Virus record (IMG/VR): IMGVR_UViG_3300036864_000033 | Coordinates: 1-46,586 of that record | DNA from: a virus | DNA: 46,586 nt | Reading direction: 5' to 3' (one strand) | In this document: positions 25,166 through 33,837 of the stretch, piece after piece | How positions within the stretch are numbered: position 1 is the first letter of the stretch | Layout of the letters: each line of letters begins with the position of its first letter | Notes under the pieces: model-generated | The model's input: the letters and a program-made list of their open reading frames with translations, nothing else | Databases searched by the model: none | Told to the model about the DNA's origin: nothing | Program-made: the position numbers and the translations under genes

Positions 25166-26205
25166 TGGGAAAGGATAAAAAGAAGCAGCAGCAAGCAACT
25201 ACGCAGCAGTTGCAGGATATTAACACTCAGGCTACAAATGCATATAATAGGACTCAGCAGCCCTCTCCTCTTGAAAATGAGATGGGGCCAATTAGTCAGA
25301 ATTATAATGATTTATTCAATAAAACATCATATCGCCAGATGGAGGATTATGGCGATATTATGGGTGGTTATAGAGATTTTGGAAATAGTCTCAGTCCTTC
25401 TTTTAGTAAAGTTAATTATTCTAGACCAGGAGAACTAAATGAATCTTATGGTTATTTACGCGAAGCTGCTCCTGGTTATAGAGAATTTGCTAACACTGGT
25501 GGTTATAGCAATCAAGATATTCAGGAACTAAGAGCGCGTGGAACTTCTCCTATTCGAGCTGCTTATAACAACTCGATGATGGAGTTGAATCGTGCTAGGT
25601 CTATTGGAGGTGATGCAGGTTCACCTAATTATATTGCTGCTGTAAGTAAGGCTCAGCGTGAACAACCTGGTCAAATGGCTGATGCCATGACTAATGTTAA
25701 CGCAAGACTTGCTGAAGATATTAGACAGGGTAAACTAGCCGGTCTTGGTGGTCTTACTAATATTGGTTCTACTATGGGTGGTCTTAGTAGTGATGAAGCT
25801 GGTAGAGAACTTAGTGCTCAAATGGCTAATCAGAATGCTGAACTACAGGCCAGGTCCATGTATAATTCAGCTAAACTTGGTTCATTGCAGGGACAGACCG
25901 GTCTATATGGAACTACTCCCGCGATGGCTAATATGTTTGGAAATCAGGTAATGAATGCGTATGGATTGCGTGGTAATCTAGAAAGTCAGCGTAATAATCA
26001 GGGTATTGGACTATTGGCTTCAAGACTTAGTGGTGTTAATTCTATGCAGGATTATCTTAATCAGAATAGAGGAACTCCTTGGTGGAAAACTGCTCTTGGA
26101 GTTGGTGGAACTGTTGCGCCCTATATTGCACAATACTATGCTGGTAAGAATGGTGGAAGTATTCCCATGAGTGCAACTGACATTGGTGGGGGGCCGGTAT
26201 ACTAA
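25165..26205 (+). CDS. Internal virion (ejection) protein candidate A
   Basis: A 346-residue Gln/Asn/Gly-rich protein with a basic N-terminus (MGKDKKKQQQ), long amphipathic helices (about 150-270) and a small Gly-rich segment with hydrophobic residues (about 310-325). It is the first of three large late genes with this character after the endolysin. Ejection proteins stored in the capsid commonly show this composition. TAATG overlaps join it to both neighbours. No enzymatic motif seen. Confidence 0.5.
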   Translation: MGKDKKKQQQATTQQLQDINTQATNAYNRTQQPSPLENEMGPISQNYNDLFNKTSYRQMEDYGDIMGGYRDFGNSLSPSFSKVNYSRPGELNESYGYLREAAPGYREFANTGGYSNQDIQELRARGTSPIRAAYNNSMMELNRARSIGGDAGSPNYIAAVSKAQREQPGQMADAMTNVNARLAEDIRQGKLAGLGGLTNIGSTMGGLSSDEAGRELSAQMANQNAELQARSMYNSAKLGSLQGQTGLYGTTPAMANMFGNQVMNAYGLRGNLESQRNNQGIGLLASRLSGVNSMQDYLNQNRGTPWWKTALGVGGTVAPYIAQYYAGKNGGSIPMSATDIGGGPVY

Positions 26206-27611
26206 TGGATTTTCTATCAAATCTTCGACTTAGGTCACTATTTGGGGGTAATCAGCCTCCTACTACTCCTTATCAAAATGTATCATTTACTTCTCCTACT
26301 CCTTCACCAGAAGAAGAGGAAATGGATGTCCCTACTATGATGAATAATATCTATCAGCCAGAACATGAAGCATCTGATAGATATAATGAACTAATTGGTA
26401 ATATGCCCACGCGTCAGGGTCCATCATTCCTTCGGACTCTCGCGGCAGGACTTACAGCATTTGGTCCTGGCGGAATGAGTGCTGCTAATGAAGTAATTGA
26501 CCAGCCTAATATTAATGCAATGGCTGATTGGAAGAATCAGATTGCACCTGCTCAGCATGCTGCTGATTTGGAACGTCAGAATAATGTAAATGAGAGAACT
26601 CTCGCGTATCAAACTGTTTCGCAACAGTTACGCGCAAAGTCTGACCAAATGAAGAATTTGAATAATAAAGCTAATATTGATATTAAGGCTCATAGAGCTG
26701 CTGTATATGAATTCAAAGTTATGCATCCTAATGCTAAGATTGTTATGCCTAAGGGTGGAAATATCATTGCTATTGACCCTAATACTAAGGAAACTACTAC
26801 ATTGACTGATGAAAATGGTCAGCCTATTCCATCTGGTTCAATGACTGAAAATGATAAGCTGCATCTACAGCATGATAATGCTATGGAAGAAATTGATACT
26901 AAGATTCAGGGTCAGAAGGATGTTGAGGGAGTTAGACAGACTGGTAGGGAAAACATTGCCGAGACGCGTGGTTGGCAAATTGCCAGTATTCCTAATCCAG
27001 ATGACCCTACTAAACAGATGGCAGTTAAAATTAATCAGATAACTGGTGAAGTAGTTCCAGTTACTATGAATGGTAAGCCTACTGGTCCTGTTACTAAGAT
27101 GGGTGGACCTTCTACTACTCCTGGAGCTAATGACCCTGCTAAATTGCAGAAAATTCAGGAATCTGCTAGAGGTGTTATTTCTGCAATTGATAGTATGTTT
27201 GATACTAAGACAGGACATCTTACATCTGATGTAAATGCTGCTGTTGGTGCTAATCGTTTACTTCCTATGTATAAACTTCCAGGTAGTAGGGCACGAATAG
27301 GTGAGAAAACTATTAATAATCTTAAGGCTAATCTAGTTCTTCAGACTATTGCAGAAATGAAAGCACAGTCCAAAACTGGTGCTACTGGTTTTGGTGCTCT
27401 TAATTTGAAAGAACTTGGTGTTCTTGAAGATGCTGCTAGTAAACTAGACCCTGGACTTCCGGTTGATGCATTTGAAGCAGAACTTAAGAGAATCAGAGAG
27501 AAATTTAATAAGATTCTTCAGCCTACTGATGGAATGACTAATACTGTTACTTCTACTCCACCTAAGAAACTTTCTGTTGATGAACTTATGAAAAAGTATG
27601 GAGGTAAATAA
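26205..27611 (+). CDS. Internal virion (ejection) protein candidate B
   Basis: A 468-residue protein with a Pro/Thr-rich N-terminus (about 15-45), a long helical and coiled-coil centre (about 100-175), a compact beta-containing segment (about 180-300) and a helical C-terminus. Translationally coupled to both neighbours. No lytic-transglycosylase motif was found. The role is inferred from position and from resemblance to other podovirus internal proteins. Confidence 0.5.
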   Translation: MDFLSNLRLRSLFGGNQPPTTPYQNVSFTSPTPSPEEEEMDVPTMMNNIYQPEHEASDRYNELIGNMPTRQGPSFLRTLAAGLTAFGPGGMSAANEVIDQPNINAMADWKNQIAPAQHAADLERQNNVNERTLAYQTVSQQLRAKSDQMKNLNNKANIDIKAHRAAVYEFKVMHPNAKIVMPKGGNIIAIDPNTKETTTLTDENGQPIPSGSMTENDKLHLQHDNAMEEIDTKIQGQKDVEGVRQTGRENIAETRGWQIASIPNPDDPTKQMAVKINQITGEVVPVTMNGKPTGPVTKMGGPSTTPGANDPAKLQKIQESARGVISAIDSMFDTKTGHLTSDVNAAVGANRLLPMYKLPGSRARIGEKTINNLKANLVLQTIAEMKAQSKTGATGFGALNLKELGVLEDAASKLDPGLPVDAFEAELKRIREKFNKILQPTDGMTNTVTSTPPKKLSVDELMKKYGGK

Positions 27612-29287
27612 TGCCAGATGATATTAAAGTTATTGTTCAGAGAATGATTGATGCAGGTGAATCAGAAGATAATATAGCTGCTGTAATTAAGGAACATACT
27701 AAGCCTAAGCCTGGTAGTGGGCTAAATAAACCAGTTAATTCCCCCTCTAGTTGGGGTGAAGGTGTATTGGATTCAATTAATCCATTTGGTTCCAATTCAT
27801 CCTTTGGAGTAAGTGAATCTGGTATGGCTGGACTTAAGGGTCTAGCAGGATTCGCGAAGGGAGCTATTCTAGATATTCCATCTAATTTGTGGGATGCTTC
27901 TCAAACTTTCCAGGAATTGCCTAATCCTATGACTGGTGGACTTCTCAATATGGGATATAGGCCAACTAATCCTGAAAAAGTTAGTGAAATTCGTGAGGGA
28001 TTAGCAGCTACTCCTGGTCAAATGTGGGAAACTACTAAGAAAGCAGGAACTAAGCCATTTGAATTTGGTGAAATGACTGGTCAAATTACTGGTCAGCCAC
28101 TTGTAACTGAGGGACTATCTAGATTTGCCCCTTCTGTTGCTAGTATGGCTAAAGGTGTGAGAACTGTTGGTAAAGGTGCTAAAGCTGTTGGTGATATAGT
28201 TAAGACTAATACTCCTATTTCTAAAGTAGTTCCTCGCGCTGTATCAATCCCCGCGATGGAATCAGTTGAACGTGCGGCTGGTAGTGGTATATCTAAACTA
28301 GCTGATAAACTACAGCAGACTGGTCTACCTAAAGTAATGCGTAACTCTGATTATGGTCCTACTCCATTTACTCCTAGTTCTACTACTATTTCTCCCACTG
28401 CTGATATGAAGGGTAGTATGTCATTCCCTGAATTAACTGAAACTCCAGAACTGGTTCCTAATTCTAAGTTTGAGCCTATCGATTTTACTCCTAGTCAATC
28501 ATTAAAGAGTCCCACTGGTCCTCAGAAGGGTTCAGTATCATATCCTGAAATGAATCCGAGAGACCCTAGTATTACATTGAATAGTGAGTATGGTCCACAA
28601 CCATTTACTGGAAATGCCATCACTCATTTAGCTGATGAATTACAAAATGTCAATCAGCCCCTACAATTTTCAGATTGGGGAACTTCTGGTAGTATTCCTA
28701 ATGATATACCTAATCTATGGAATACTCCTGAAGGTCCACCCACTATCCCTATGTCGAATCCTGCTACTAGGATGCCTCCAAATGGGCCAGGATTGAGCCA
28801 GGTAGCGAGCGGACTATCAGACCCGGCCGGTCCTACGTCAATGGCGGGAACTTCGCTCCTAGAGGCGCCTAGACCCCTTCCTGGGGCTTCTGAGATGGCC
28901 CCAATTTCGACTAATGGAAGTATTTTTGGTGATTATCAGCCCAACTTTGATAAACCTATTATTACAGGAAATGAACTTCCACCTGCTACTGAATGGAAGC
29001 CTCCTAGTCCTGAACTTGAACTAGTGGATGAAGGTAATATTCAGAATAATGCATCTGGTGATTCGTCAGCTTCTGTTGAAGCTATGAATAGACAGAAATC
29101 GATGAAAGTTAAAGGAAAACAGTTTGTAGTATACGATAAGACAGGGAAATATCGTCCGCTCATTGGAACGGATGCTGTCGATTATGTTCCTAAAAAGGGG
29201 GAAACTTACGGAATCCAGGGACCGGATGGATTCCATGTATTACACGATAATGGTGGAAAGATTCCTAAAACTAAGAAAGTGAGTTAA
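27611..29287 (+). CDS. Internal virion (ejection) protein candidate C, with internal repeats
   Basis: A 558-residue protein. The N-terminus is helical (about 1-40), followed by a Gly/Ala-rich region with hydrophobic helices (about 70-100). Three imperfect units start near residues 245, 284 and 324, each with NS-[DEK]-[YF]-x-P-x-[PD]-F and the first two continuing to KGS[MV]S[FY]PE. The Pro-rich middle is followed by a compact C-terminal domain (about 495-558) with KGKQFVVYDKTGKYRPL. The nearby holin-like gene suggests co-expression late in infection. Confidence 0.55.
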   Translation: MPDDIKVIVQRMIDAGESEDNIAAVIKEHTKPKPGSGLNKPVNSPSSWGEGVLDSINPFGSNSSFGVSESGMAGLKGLAGFAKGAILDIPSNLWDASQTFQELPNPMTGGLLNMGYRPTNPEKVSEIREGLAATPGQMWETTKKAGTKPFEFGEMTGQITGQPLVTEGLSRFAPSVASMAKGVRTVGKGAKAVGDIVKTNTPISKVVPRAVSIPAMESVERAAGSGISKLADKLQQTGLPKVMRNSDYGPTPFTPSSTTISPTADMKGSMSFPELTETPELVPNSKFEPIDFTPSQSLKSPTGPQKGSVSYPEMNPRDPSITLNSEYGPQPFTGNAITHLADELQNVNQPLQFSDWGTSGSIPNDIPNLWNTPEGPPTIPMSNPATRMPPNGPGLSQVASGLSDPAGPTSMAGTSLLEAPRPLPGASEMAPISTNGSIFGDYQPNFDKPIITGNELPPATEWKPPSPELELVDEGNIQNNASGDSSASVEAMNRQKSMKVKGKQFVVYDKTGKYRPLIGTDAVDYVPKKGETYGIQGPDGFHVLHDNGGKIPKTKKVS

Positions 29288-29290
29288 TCA

Positions 29291-29482
29291 ATGGCAGCTT
29301 TGATTTGGCGTGTTCTTATCGCTGTAGTTTGTGTTATCATTATTTATACTTTAATTCCTCCATTCATGAGAATTGTTGGATTTGAAATGTCTAGTGATGT
29401 TATGACTATTATTAAAGTATGTGTAGCAGGACTAGCGGTTCTTTATGTGATTAAAGGTCCGCCATTTCCTCCACTGTCTTAA
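29291..29482 (+). CDS. Small two-helix membrane protein (holin-like)
   Basis: A 63-residue protein with two transmembrane helices (about 5-24 and 39-55) joined by a short loop (MRIVGFEMSSDV), with both ends short. This is the size and shape of class II holins or antiholins. It is the last gene of the virion arm, directly before the convergent terminator. The membrane proteins at 2866 and 3482 are alternative holins. Confidence 0.6.
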   Translation: MAALIWRVLIAVVCVIIIYTLIPPFMRIVGFEMSSDVMTIIKVCVAGLAVLYVIKGPPFPPLS

Positions 29483-29485
29483 TTT

Positions 29486-29514
29486 GGGAGGGGGGATATT
29501 GAGTCCCCCTTCCT
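29486..29514. terminator. Bidirectional terminator at the convergence of the two arms
   Basis: An 11-bp stem (29486-29496 with 29504-29514, two G-T pairs) with a 7-base loop TATTGAG lies between two convergent genes. It would stop transcripts from both sides, although neither side has a strong T run. Confidence 0.8.
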
Positions 29515-29520
29515 AAACTA

Positions 29521-30090
29521 TTATCTCCAACACTCTCCAGTTTCATTTTGATGAATATCATGCTTACCATACTTAACACATCTATCACCATTTCTAGTAG
29601 AAATACATGATTCAGTTTGAACATCCAAACTTAACTTTTGAGTTTGCTTATAATTATTTCTAGTTTTACGTAATTCAAGAATATAATCAATAATTTCTTG
29701 TGTCTGAGAATCAGGCATTAATGTAATTAGGTCTAGTAACTCAGTCTGTAATAGATTGGGTTTATTACGCCTATCCCGCCTATCTGCCATCCACAGGCAG
29801 ATGATTACACAGATATCCCTTTCTGTGTCTTCAATTGTCTCATTCTTTGGCGTCTTTCTAGAAGACTCCAAGTTAGCGAGACGATACAGTTTCTCACCAA
29901 TCCTACCAACAAAGCCAGCATCCTTTGAGGAATGCTTAAACAGCATCGCAAGCTCACCAGCAAAATGATAGTTACCTGAAGGGTTATCATTTGATGCGTA
30001 GTCATGACTCTTTTCGTCATGTAATTTTGCCAACTCATCTAATAGTGAATAGAATGTTGGACTGCCATGTCTATTTGGGTTCATTTTCAT
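29521..30090 (-). CDS. DUF1599/MazG-like nucleotide-associated protein
   Basis: A 189-residue protein whose first 110 residues match the phage nucleotide-modification-associated (DUF1599-like) domain: LHDEKSHDYASNDNP, FVGRIGEKLYRLANLE, and ETIEDTERDICVIICLW with the acidic metal-binding residues of all-alpha NTP pyrophosphatases. The C-terminal 70 residues are less conserved and include two Cys. It probably acts on nucleotides. It is the last gene of the leftward arm, near a MazG-like gene at 30689. It overlaps the upstream gene by 20 bases. Confidence 0.75.
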   Translation of the reverse strand: MKMNPNRHGSPTFYSLLDELAKLHDEKSHDYASNDNPSGNYHFAGELAMLFKHSSKDAGFVGRIGEKLYRLANLESSRKTPKNETIEDTERDICVIICLWMADRRDRRNKPNLLQTELLDLITLMPDSQTQEIIDYILELRKTRNNYKQTQKLSLDVQTESCISTRNGDRCVKYGKHDIHQNETGECWR

Positions 30091-30259
30091 CTACTCTTAG
30101 TAGGGAAATCCATCCACACTCTGTGCAATAACGCCATACCGAAAGTTTATTAACTCCTCTTTTGAAGGGTTCACTAAATTTATGACGTCTTAATCTAAGC
30201 CAACAATATCTTTTAGGATTAGGAACAATGACTGTGCCGAGTGGAATAATTTTTACCAT
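30071..30259 (-). CDS. Small basic zinc-binding protein
   Basis: A 62-residue basic protein with PNPKRYCWLRLRRHKF and a later CTECGWISLL, giving a possible three- or four-ligand zinc site. Function unknown. It overlaps both neighbours, which fits the tightly packed early operon. Confidence 0.55.
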   Translation of the reverse strand: MVKIIPLGTVIVPNPKRYCWLRLRRHKFSEPFKRGVNKLSVWRYCTECGWISLLRVDENEPK

Positions 30260-30450
30260 CTATCAATTTCCTCAAACTGTTTTCTATCTTCCACAACAGT
30301 AACCTTTTCAAGACAGATAGTTTTACCTGAATATTTAACTTTAGTTATTAAAAAGAAGAGAAATTCAATAATATCTTGTTGGTCGTCTAGGACAAACTCA
30401 TCCCCTTCTACTTCTATAAGATGACCATTATAGACGCAGATGTTAATCAT
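30253..30450 (-). CDS. Small unknown protein
   Basis: A 65-residue protein, beta-rich at the N-terminus (INICVYNGHLIEV) with an acidic centre (DEFVLDDQQDI). ATGA-type overlap with the upstream gene. Not recognised. Confidence 0.55.
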   Translation of the reverse strand: MINICVYNGHLIEVEGDEFVLDDQQDIIEFLFFLITKVKYSGKTICLEKVTVVEDRKQFEEIDRW

Positions 30451-30692
30451 TCTGGTGGCTTATAGAACTCTATAATTCCGATGTGGAGTTCTTTTATATT
30501 AAAATAATTTACAACATTAATTCTAGTTTTATCTACATCATTAGTTTCACCTTTTATAATTAATACATTATTCTTAGCCCTAATTTCAGTAACATGAGTG
30601 TAATCAGTTTTCTCTCCATTTTTCTTAATAATTATCAATTTACTAGCTAGTATTGGACCTGATTTAGTTGCTTCTTCGTATGTAATACTCAA
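30447..30692 (-). CDS. Small unknown protein
   Basis: An 81-residue mixed alpha/beta protein with no Cys or motif. Overlaps at both ends indicate that it belongs to the same transcript as the MazG-like gene. Not recognised. Confidence 0.55.
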   Translation of the reverse strand: MSITYEEATKSGPILASKLIIIKKNGEKTDYTHVTEIRAKNNVLIIKGETNDVDKTRINVVNYFNIKELHIGIIEFYKPPE

Positions 30693-31210
30693 AATTTCCT
30701 ACCATGCTTAGCCGGTCTAGTCCGATTATAAGCCAATTTCTCATTAATTACTTTCTCAATATCAATACCCAAATCATCAGCAATCGATAGGAGTCGAGTA
30801 AGCGCGAGGTTAAGTGAATAAGTTCTACTATATGAAGTAGATGAAATGAAATTAATAGTCTTCAACAGTTCGCTTTCCAAATTTTCAAGTGGGAAATTAT
30901 AGTCCATATTTAGTCGGTCAATAGTCAATTCAAGTTTAGCCTGAATATCAAGAATTCTAATAATAGCATCGGCTAGTTCTACTGGAAATCCTTCTGGTTT
31001 TGTTCCTTTATAACAGACTCCATCTTCATCAGTGAAACCACCACTATAATAAATTTCATTAATACCATAACCATCTCTTAATTGATCCTGAGCCTCACAC
31101 AACTCAGATACAGTAAGTAGTAGATATCGTTCTACTCCACCCTCAGTAGGGTCGAATCCTTTAGATGCATTATCGGCTCGAATTGTCTTGGATAGTTCAA
31201 TGAGGTCCAT
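30689..31210 (-). CDS. MazG-like nucleotide pyrophosphohydrolase
   Basis: A 173-residue all-helical protein. SELCEAQDQLRDG gives the ExxE and KPEGFPVELADAIIRILD gives the ExxD metal-binding pair of MazG/dUTPase-like NTP pyrophosphatases, here separated by a Gly-rich loop. Such phage enzymes trim (p)ppGpp or dNTP pools. The C-terminus (about 110-173) is helical and unassigned. It overlaps its neighbours by a few bases, and the DUF1599-type gene 600 bases downstream probably acts in the same pathway. Confidence 0.8.
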   Translation of the reverse strand: MDLIELSKTIRADNASKGFDPTEGGVERYLLLTVSELCEAQDQLRDGYGINEIYYSGGFTDEDGVCYKGTKPEGFPVELADAIIRILDIQAKLELTIDRLNMDYNFPLENLESELLKTINFISSTSYSRTYSLNLALTRLLSIADDLGIDIEKVINEKLAYNRTRPAKHGRKF

Positions 31211-31632
31211 TATAATTTCTCCAGTCTCTCTAGAACATTTTGACTACTATGACCATCCCATTCAGGAGTTCTTTCTACTTCAGGAATTTGAAACTTATTC
31301 CAATATTCTAGTTTGTAGTGATAACTAACTTGTCCTACCGGAGTTAATGCCATTACAATAAAATAACCTTCAAACATAGTTCCATCATTGTGAAGTTTTG
31401 ATTTCATTACTTGAATATTTGTAGATAATCCACCTACACCAAATTGAGTAGTAAGTTCATGCCAAGCATGAAATAATGCAATATTAAGTACCATACGGTG
31501 ATTATATAGTTCATCTATAGTATGATACTCATCACCTAATACTTCTGCTTCAAATTCTAAATTTTCTTCATCTCCATTAAGTGTCCACTTAAATGAACTT
31601 TCACTTATATTTTTCGCAAAGAATTTAGTCAA
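31210..31632 (-). CDS. Unknown early protein
   Basis: A 140-residue mixed alpha/beta protein with several Trp and His (FHAWHELTTQFGVGGLSTNI). It has no recognisable catalytic motif. It is coupled to both the MazG-like gene and the PAP2 gene, but no function can be read from its sequence. Confidence 0.55.
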   Translation of the reverse strand: MTKFFAKNISESSFKWTLNGDEENLEFEAEVLGDEYHTIDELYNHRMVLNIALFHAWHELTTQFGVGGLSTNIQVMKSKLHNDGTMFEGYFIVMALTPVGQVSYHYKLEYWNKFQIPEVERTPEWDGHSSQNVLERLEKL

Positions 31633-32096
31633 TCACATACCCTTCTAGTTACCATTCCAATACCGAAGCCACCAAGCACATCACTTGTGTAATGCTTATT
31701 AGCGCCCATACGAGAAATTCCAGTGCTAAATGTGATGGAATAAGTCCATCCTTTAGTGATATTAACAGTGCTAAACATAGTATGCATACTTGGGAAAGAC
31801 TTATTATCAGACCCATCAGGGCGATTACGATGAATAACATGTTTAAGTATTTCATTAGCACCGAATCCAATACTATTTCTGAGTGCCCAACATTTAATCT
31901 CCTTATTTTTATAAGCATCAATGAATCCTAATGTCATTTGACCAGCTACTAATCCAGTTCCAATATTATCAGTTAGTTTTTCATGGCCCTTCCAATGTAA
32001 TGGATTAGTTTCTGCACTAACAATCGTTGAGAGCAGACTCAAGAGAATGATAATACTCAACTTGCTTGTAAACTGGAATCTGTTCCTCATCTGCAT
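31629..32096 (-). CDS. PAP2-family phosphatase with signal peptide
   Basis: A phosphatase of the type-2 phosphatidic acid phosphatase superfamily. All three motifs are present: KHVIHRNRP (KX6RP), PSMH in place of PSGH, and SRMGANKHYTSD (SRX5HX3D). The start at 32096 gives a Sec signal peptide (basic NRFQFTSK, hydrophobic LSIIILLSLLS, cleavage after VSA), so it acts in the periplasm or at the membrane. Possible substrates are lipid or undecaprenyl phosphates. An upstream in-frame ATG (32147) would bury the signal. It overlaps a 51-aa gene in another frame. Confidence 0.85.
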   Translation of the reverse strand: MQMRNRFQFTSKLSIIILLSLLSTIVSAETNPLHWKGHEKLTDNIGTGLVAGQMTLGFIDAYKNKEIKCWALRNSIGFGANEILKHVIHRNRPDGSDNKSFPSMHTMFSTVNITKGWTYSITFSTGISRMGANKHYTSDVLGGFGIGMVTRRVCD

Positions 32097-32172
32097 TTTC
32101 TTTAACTTCAGCAAGTTGAGCCTTAATGAATCCATCTCCAGTATCAATTATGATGATTAGTGATGGTTCCAT
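32017..32172 (-). CDS. Small acidic protein overlapping the PAP2 gene
   Basis: A 51-codon frame starting right after the stop of 32173-32403. It begins MEPSLIIIIDTGDGFIKAQL and ends near HSLESALNDC. The N-terminal hydrophobic strand followed by a charged helix looks like a real small fold. It overlaps the first about 80 bases of the PAP2 gene in a different frame. Its tight junction with the upstream gene supports translation. Function unknown. Confidence 0.7.
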   Translation of the reverse strand: MEPSLIIIIDTGDGFIKAQLAEVKENADEEQIPVYKQVEYYHSLESALNDC

Positions 32173-32403
32173 TTAATTACACCCATCAATAAGATTAGTA
32201 GCCTCTTCAATACTCATATTAGGATAACTCATTAATTCCATAGTAAGTAGTATTTTAGCAGGATGATTAATAGTATCAGGGTGCTTACTAAGGTCACTTA
32301 TCATTGAAATAATTCCTTCTTTAGCTCTTTTGTAGAAAGTCATTTCATTTTTAGCGCGTTCTTTACACCAATTCATATGTTCTTCGCGAGTCATAGTAAT
32401 CAT
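32173..32403 (-). CDS. Small conserved phage protein (TREEHxxWCKxRA family)
   Basis: A 76-residue helical protein with MTREEHMNWCKERAKNEM at the start and ISDLSKHPDTINHPAKI in the centre. I recognise this as a widespread small phage protein family without an established function. The ATGA overlap with the DUF3987-type gene, with AAGGGAAAATC upstream, supports the start at 32403; an in-frame ATG at 32394 is an alternative. Confidence 0.75.
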   Translation of the reverse strand: MITMTREEHMNWCKERAKNEMTFYKRAKEGIISMISDLSKHPDTINHPAKILLTMELMSYPNMSIEEATNLIDGCN

Positions 32404-33674
32404 GATTTTCCCTTACCTTTCATGTAATCTTTAAGTTCACTAGCCTGTTCAGGGTCCATTACATACACGATAGCATTACCAATATTACTAGTTATAATCA
32501 TCCCTGCATTATGAAATGACAGCATAATATCATCAAATTCTACTGCCGTCTCATAATGACTCCACATCTTCTTCATTAGAACAACTCTACTAATTTGATG
32601 TGGATTTCGATTCAATAATTCCATAATAATCATAGTTTTAAGCATTGCGGACTGACTTACTCCTTGTTTACCAAGAGTAGACCTCCGCACATTACCAAGT
32701 AGTTTCTCACATTGAAAGATAGCCTCGTGCATGGCTTCTTCACTTAGAATGAGTGTAGGTGATTTCGCGAGGGACAATAACATTGCCACCTTCAAAACGC
32801 TATCACCGAATCTGTTCAGTGTGCCTGTCTCATCTTTTTCGACAGACTTAACCATATCTTTGAACTTATCATACCATTCTTCATAGATGATACCCACTTC
32901 ATTGAAGTAGAGATTACGTCCATGTCTCTCCATCTTGAAGCGGTATTCAGCATTTTGTTCAAGTGAAGCAGTAGGAGCAAATTCACCTGAGAGAGTGGCA
33001 AGTTGCTTAAGATACGTCGCCGCGTCCACATAGTTTGGCGGATTAGCAAGAGGATACATAAGACTATTTGAAGCTTGCCCTTGCGTCTCATAGACAATGA
33101 AAGTGCGAGCAAAATAGCCTCCCTGGATTGCTGAACGAGTAAAGAAATCTTCCGCCATTGCTTCATTAGTAGCAGTTAACATAGTAATAGTAGGGTCTTT
33201 CAACTCGAAAGACTCCATTTTCAATAGTGAGCGCCATTCACCTACATTATACTGTCTATCATATAAATCAGTCAGAATTTTTGTCGCTACTTTGTCCTCT
33301 ACGATTGAGGAACTCAATTCTGAACTGCAAATGAATGCTACGGATTTCTTTACGACCTTGCCACCCGGTTGGGTATATCCCGTTCCTAAATCTTTCAAAA
33401 TCCCCTGAATTGATGAACGTCCAGAGATTATCCGCGTATTGTTCACTGGTTTCACCAGTTGACGTGCCATCGATATGGGTGGTCCTTTTTTCATACCTGA
33501 TTCGGCATGTAGCATTACGTAAATATTCGGGTATAGATTGTAAATTTGGCGATTCATCCATACTTGGTCCTTAACTACTGCTGATATTGCCGATATTGCA
33601 GACCAATACCAGAAGGATTTTGGACTCTCTAATTCCTTATGTTGGTCAACAATGCTACTCAGCCAGTTTCCCAT
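32400..33674 (-). CDS. DUF3987-type primase/helicase-like P-loop protein
   Basis: A 424-residue protein matching phage DUF3987-like proteins that occupy the replicative helicase/primase slot. It starts with WLSSIVDQHKELESPKSFWYWSAIS and has a variant P-loop ESGMKKGPP (about 55-63) in place of GxxxxGKS. A hydrophobic strand with CSSELSS serves as the Walker B position (about 110-120), and a helical C-terminal domain ends in a basic tail. It lies directly downstream of the polymerase gene, as expected for a replisome. ATPase activity needs testing because the P-loop is unusual. Confidence 0.65.
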   Translation of the reverse strand: MGNWLSSIVDQHKELESPKSFWYWSAISAISAVVKDQVWMNRQIYNLYPNIYVMLHAESGMKKGPPISMARQLVKPVNNTRIISGRSSIQGILKDLGTGYTQPGGKVVKKSVAFICSSELSSSIVEDKVATKILTDLYDRQYNVGEWRSLLKMESFELKDPTITMLTATNEAMAEDFFTRSAIQGGYFARTFIVYETQGQASNSLMYPLANPPNYVDAATYLKQLATLSGEFAPTASLEQNAEYRFKMERHGRNLYFNEVGIIYEEWYDKFKDMVKSVEKDETGTLNRFGDSVLKVAMLLSLAKSPTLILSEEAMHEAIFQCEKLLGNVRRSTLGKQGVSQSAMLKTMIIMELLNRNPHQISRVVLMKKMWSHYETAVEFDDIMLSFHNAGMIITSNIGNAIVYVMDPEQASELKDYMKGKGKS

Positions 33675-33837
33675 TTCTTCCAGTCAGTTTCTCACCTGTT
33701 ATCAATGAATAAACTACTCTGATTAACACGCGTTCATTACAATCAGAATTCTTACAAGTAGGATTAGGGTCATCTCTAATAGTATACTCTTTACATTGAG
33801 GACACCATACCTCGCGTGGGATTGGATTATAATTCAT
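33655..33837 (-). CDS. Small zinc-ribbon protein between polymerase and helicase
   Basis: A 60-residue protein with WCPQCKEYT and PTCKNSDC, a CxxC-x13-CxxxxC zinc ribbon, and a basic end. The start overlaps the polymerase stop in ATGA, and the end overlaps the DUF3987 gene by 20 bases. Possibly a replication accessory factor; inferred from position. Confidence 0.65.
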   Translation of the reverse strand: MNYNPIPREVWCPQCKEYTIRDDPNPTCKNSDCNERVLIRVVYSLITGEKLTGRNGKLAE

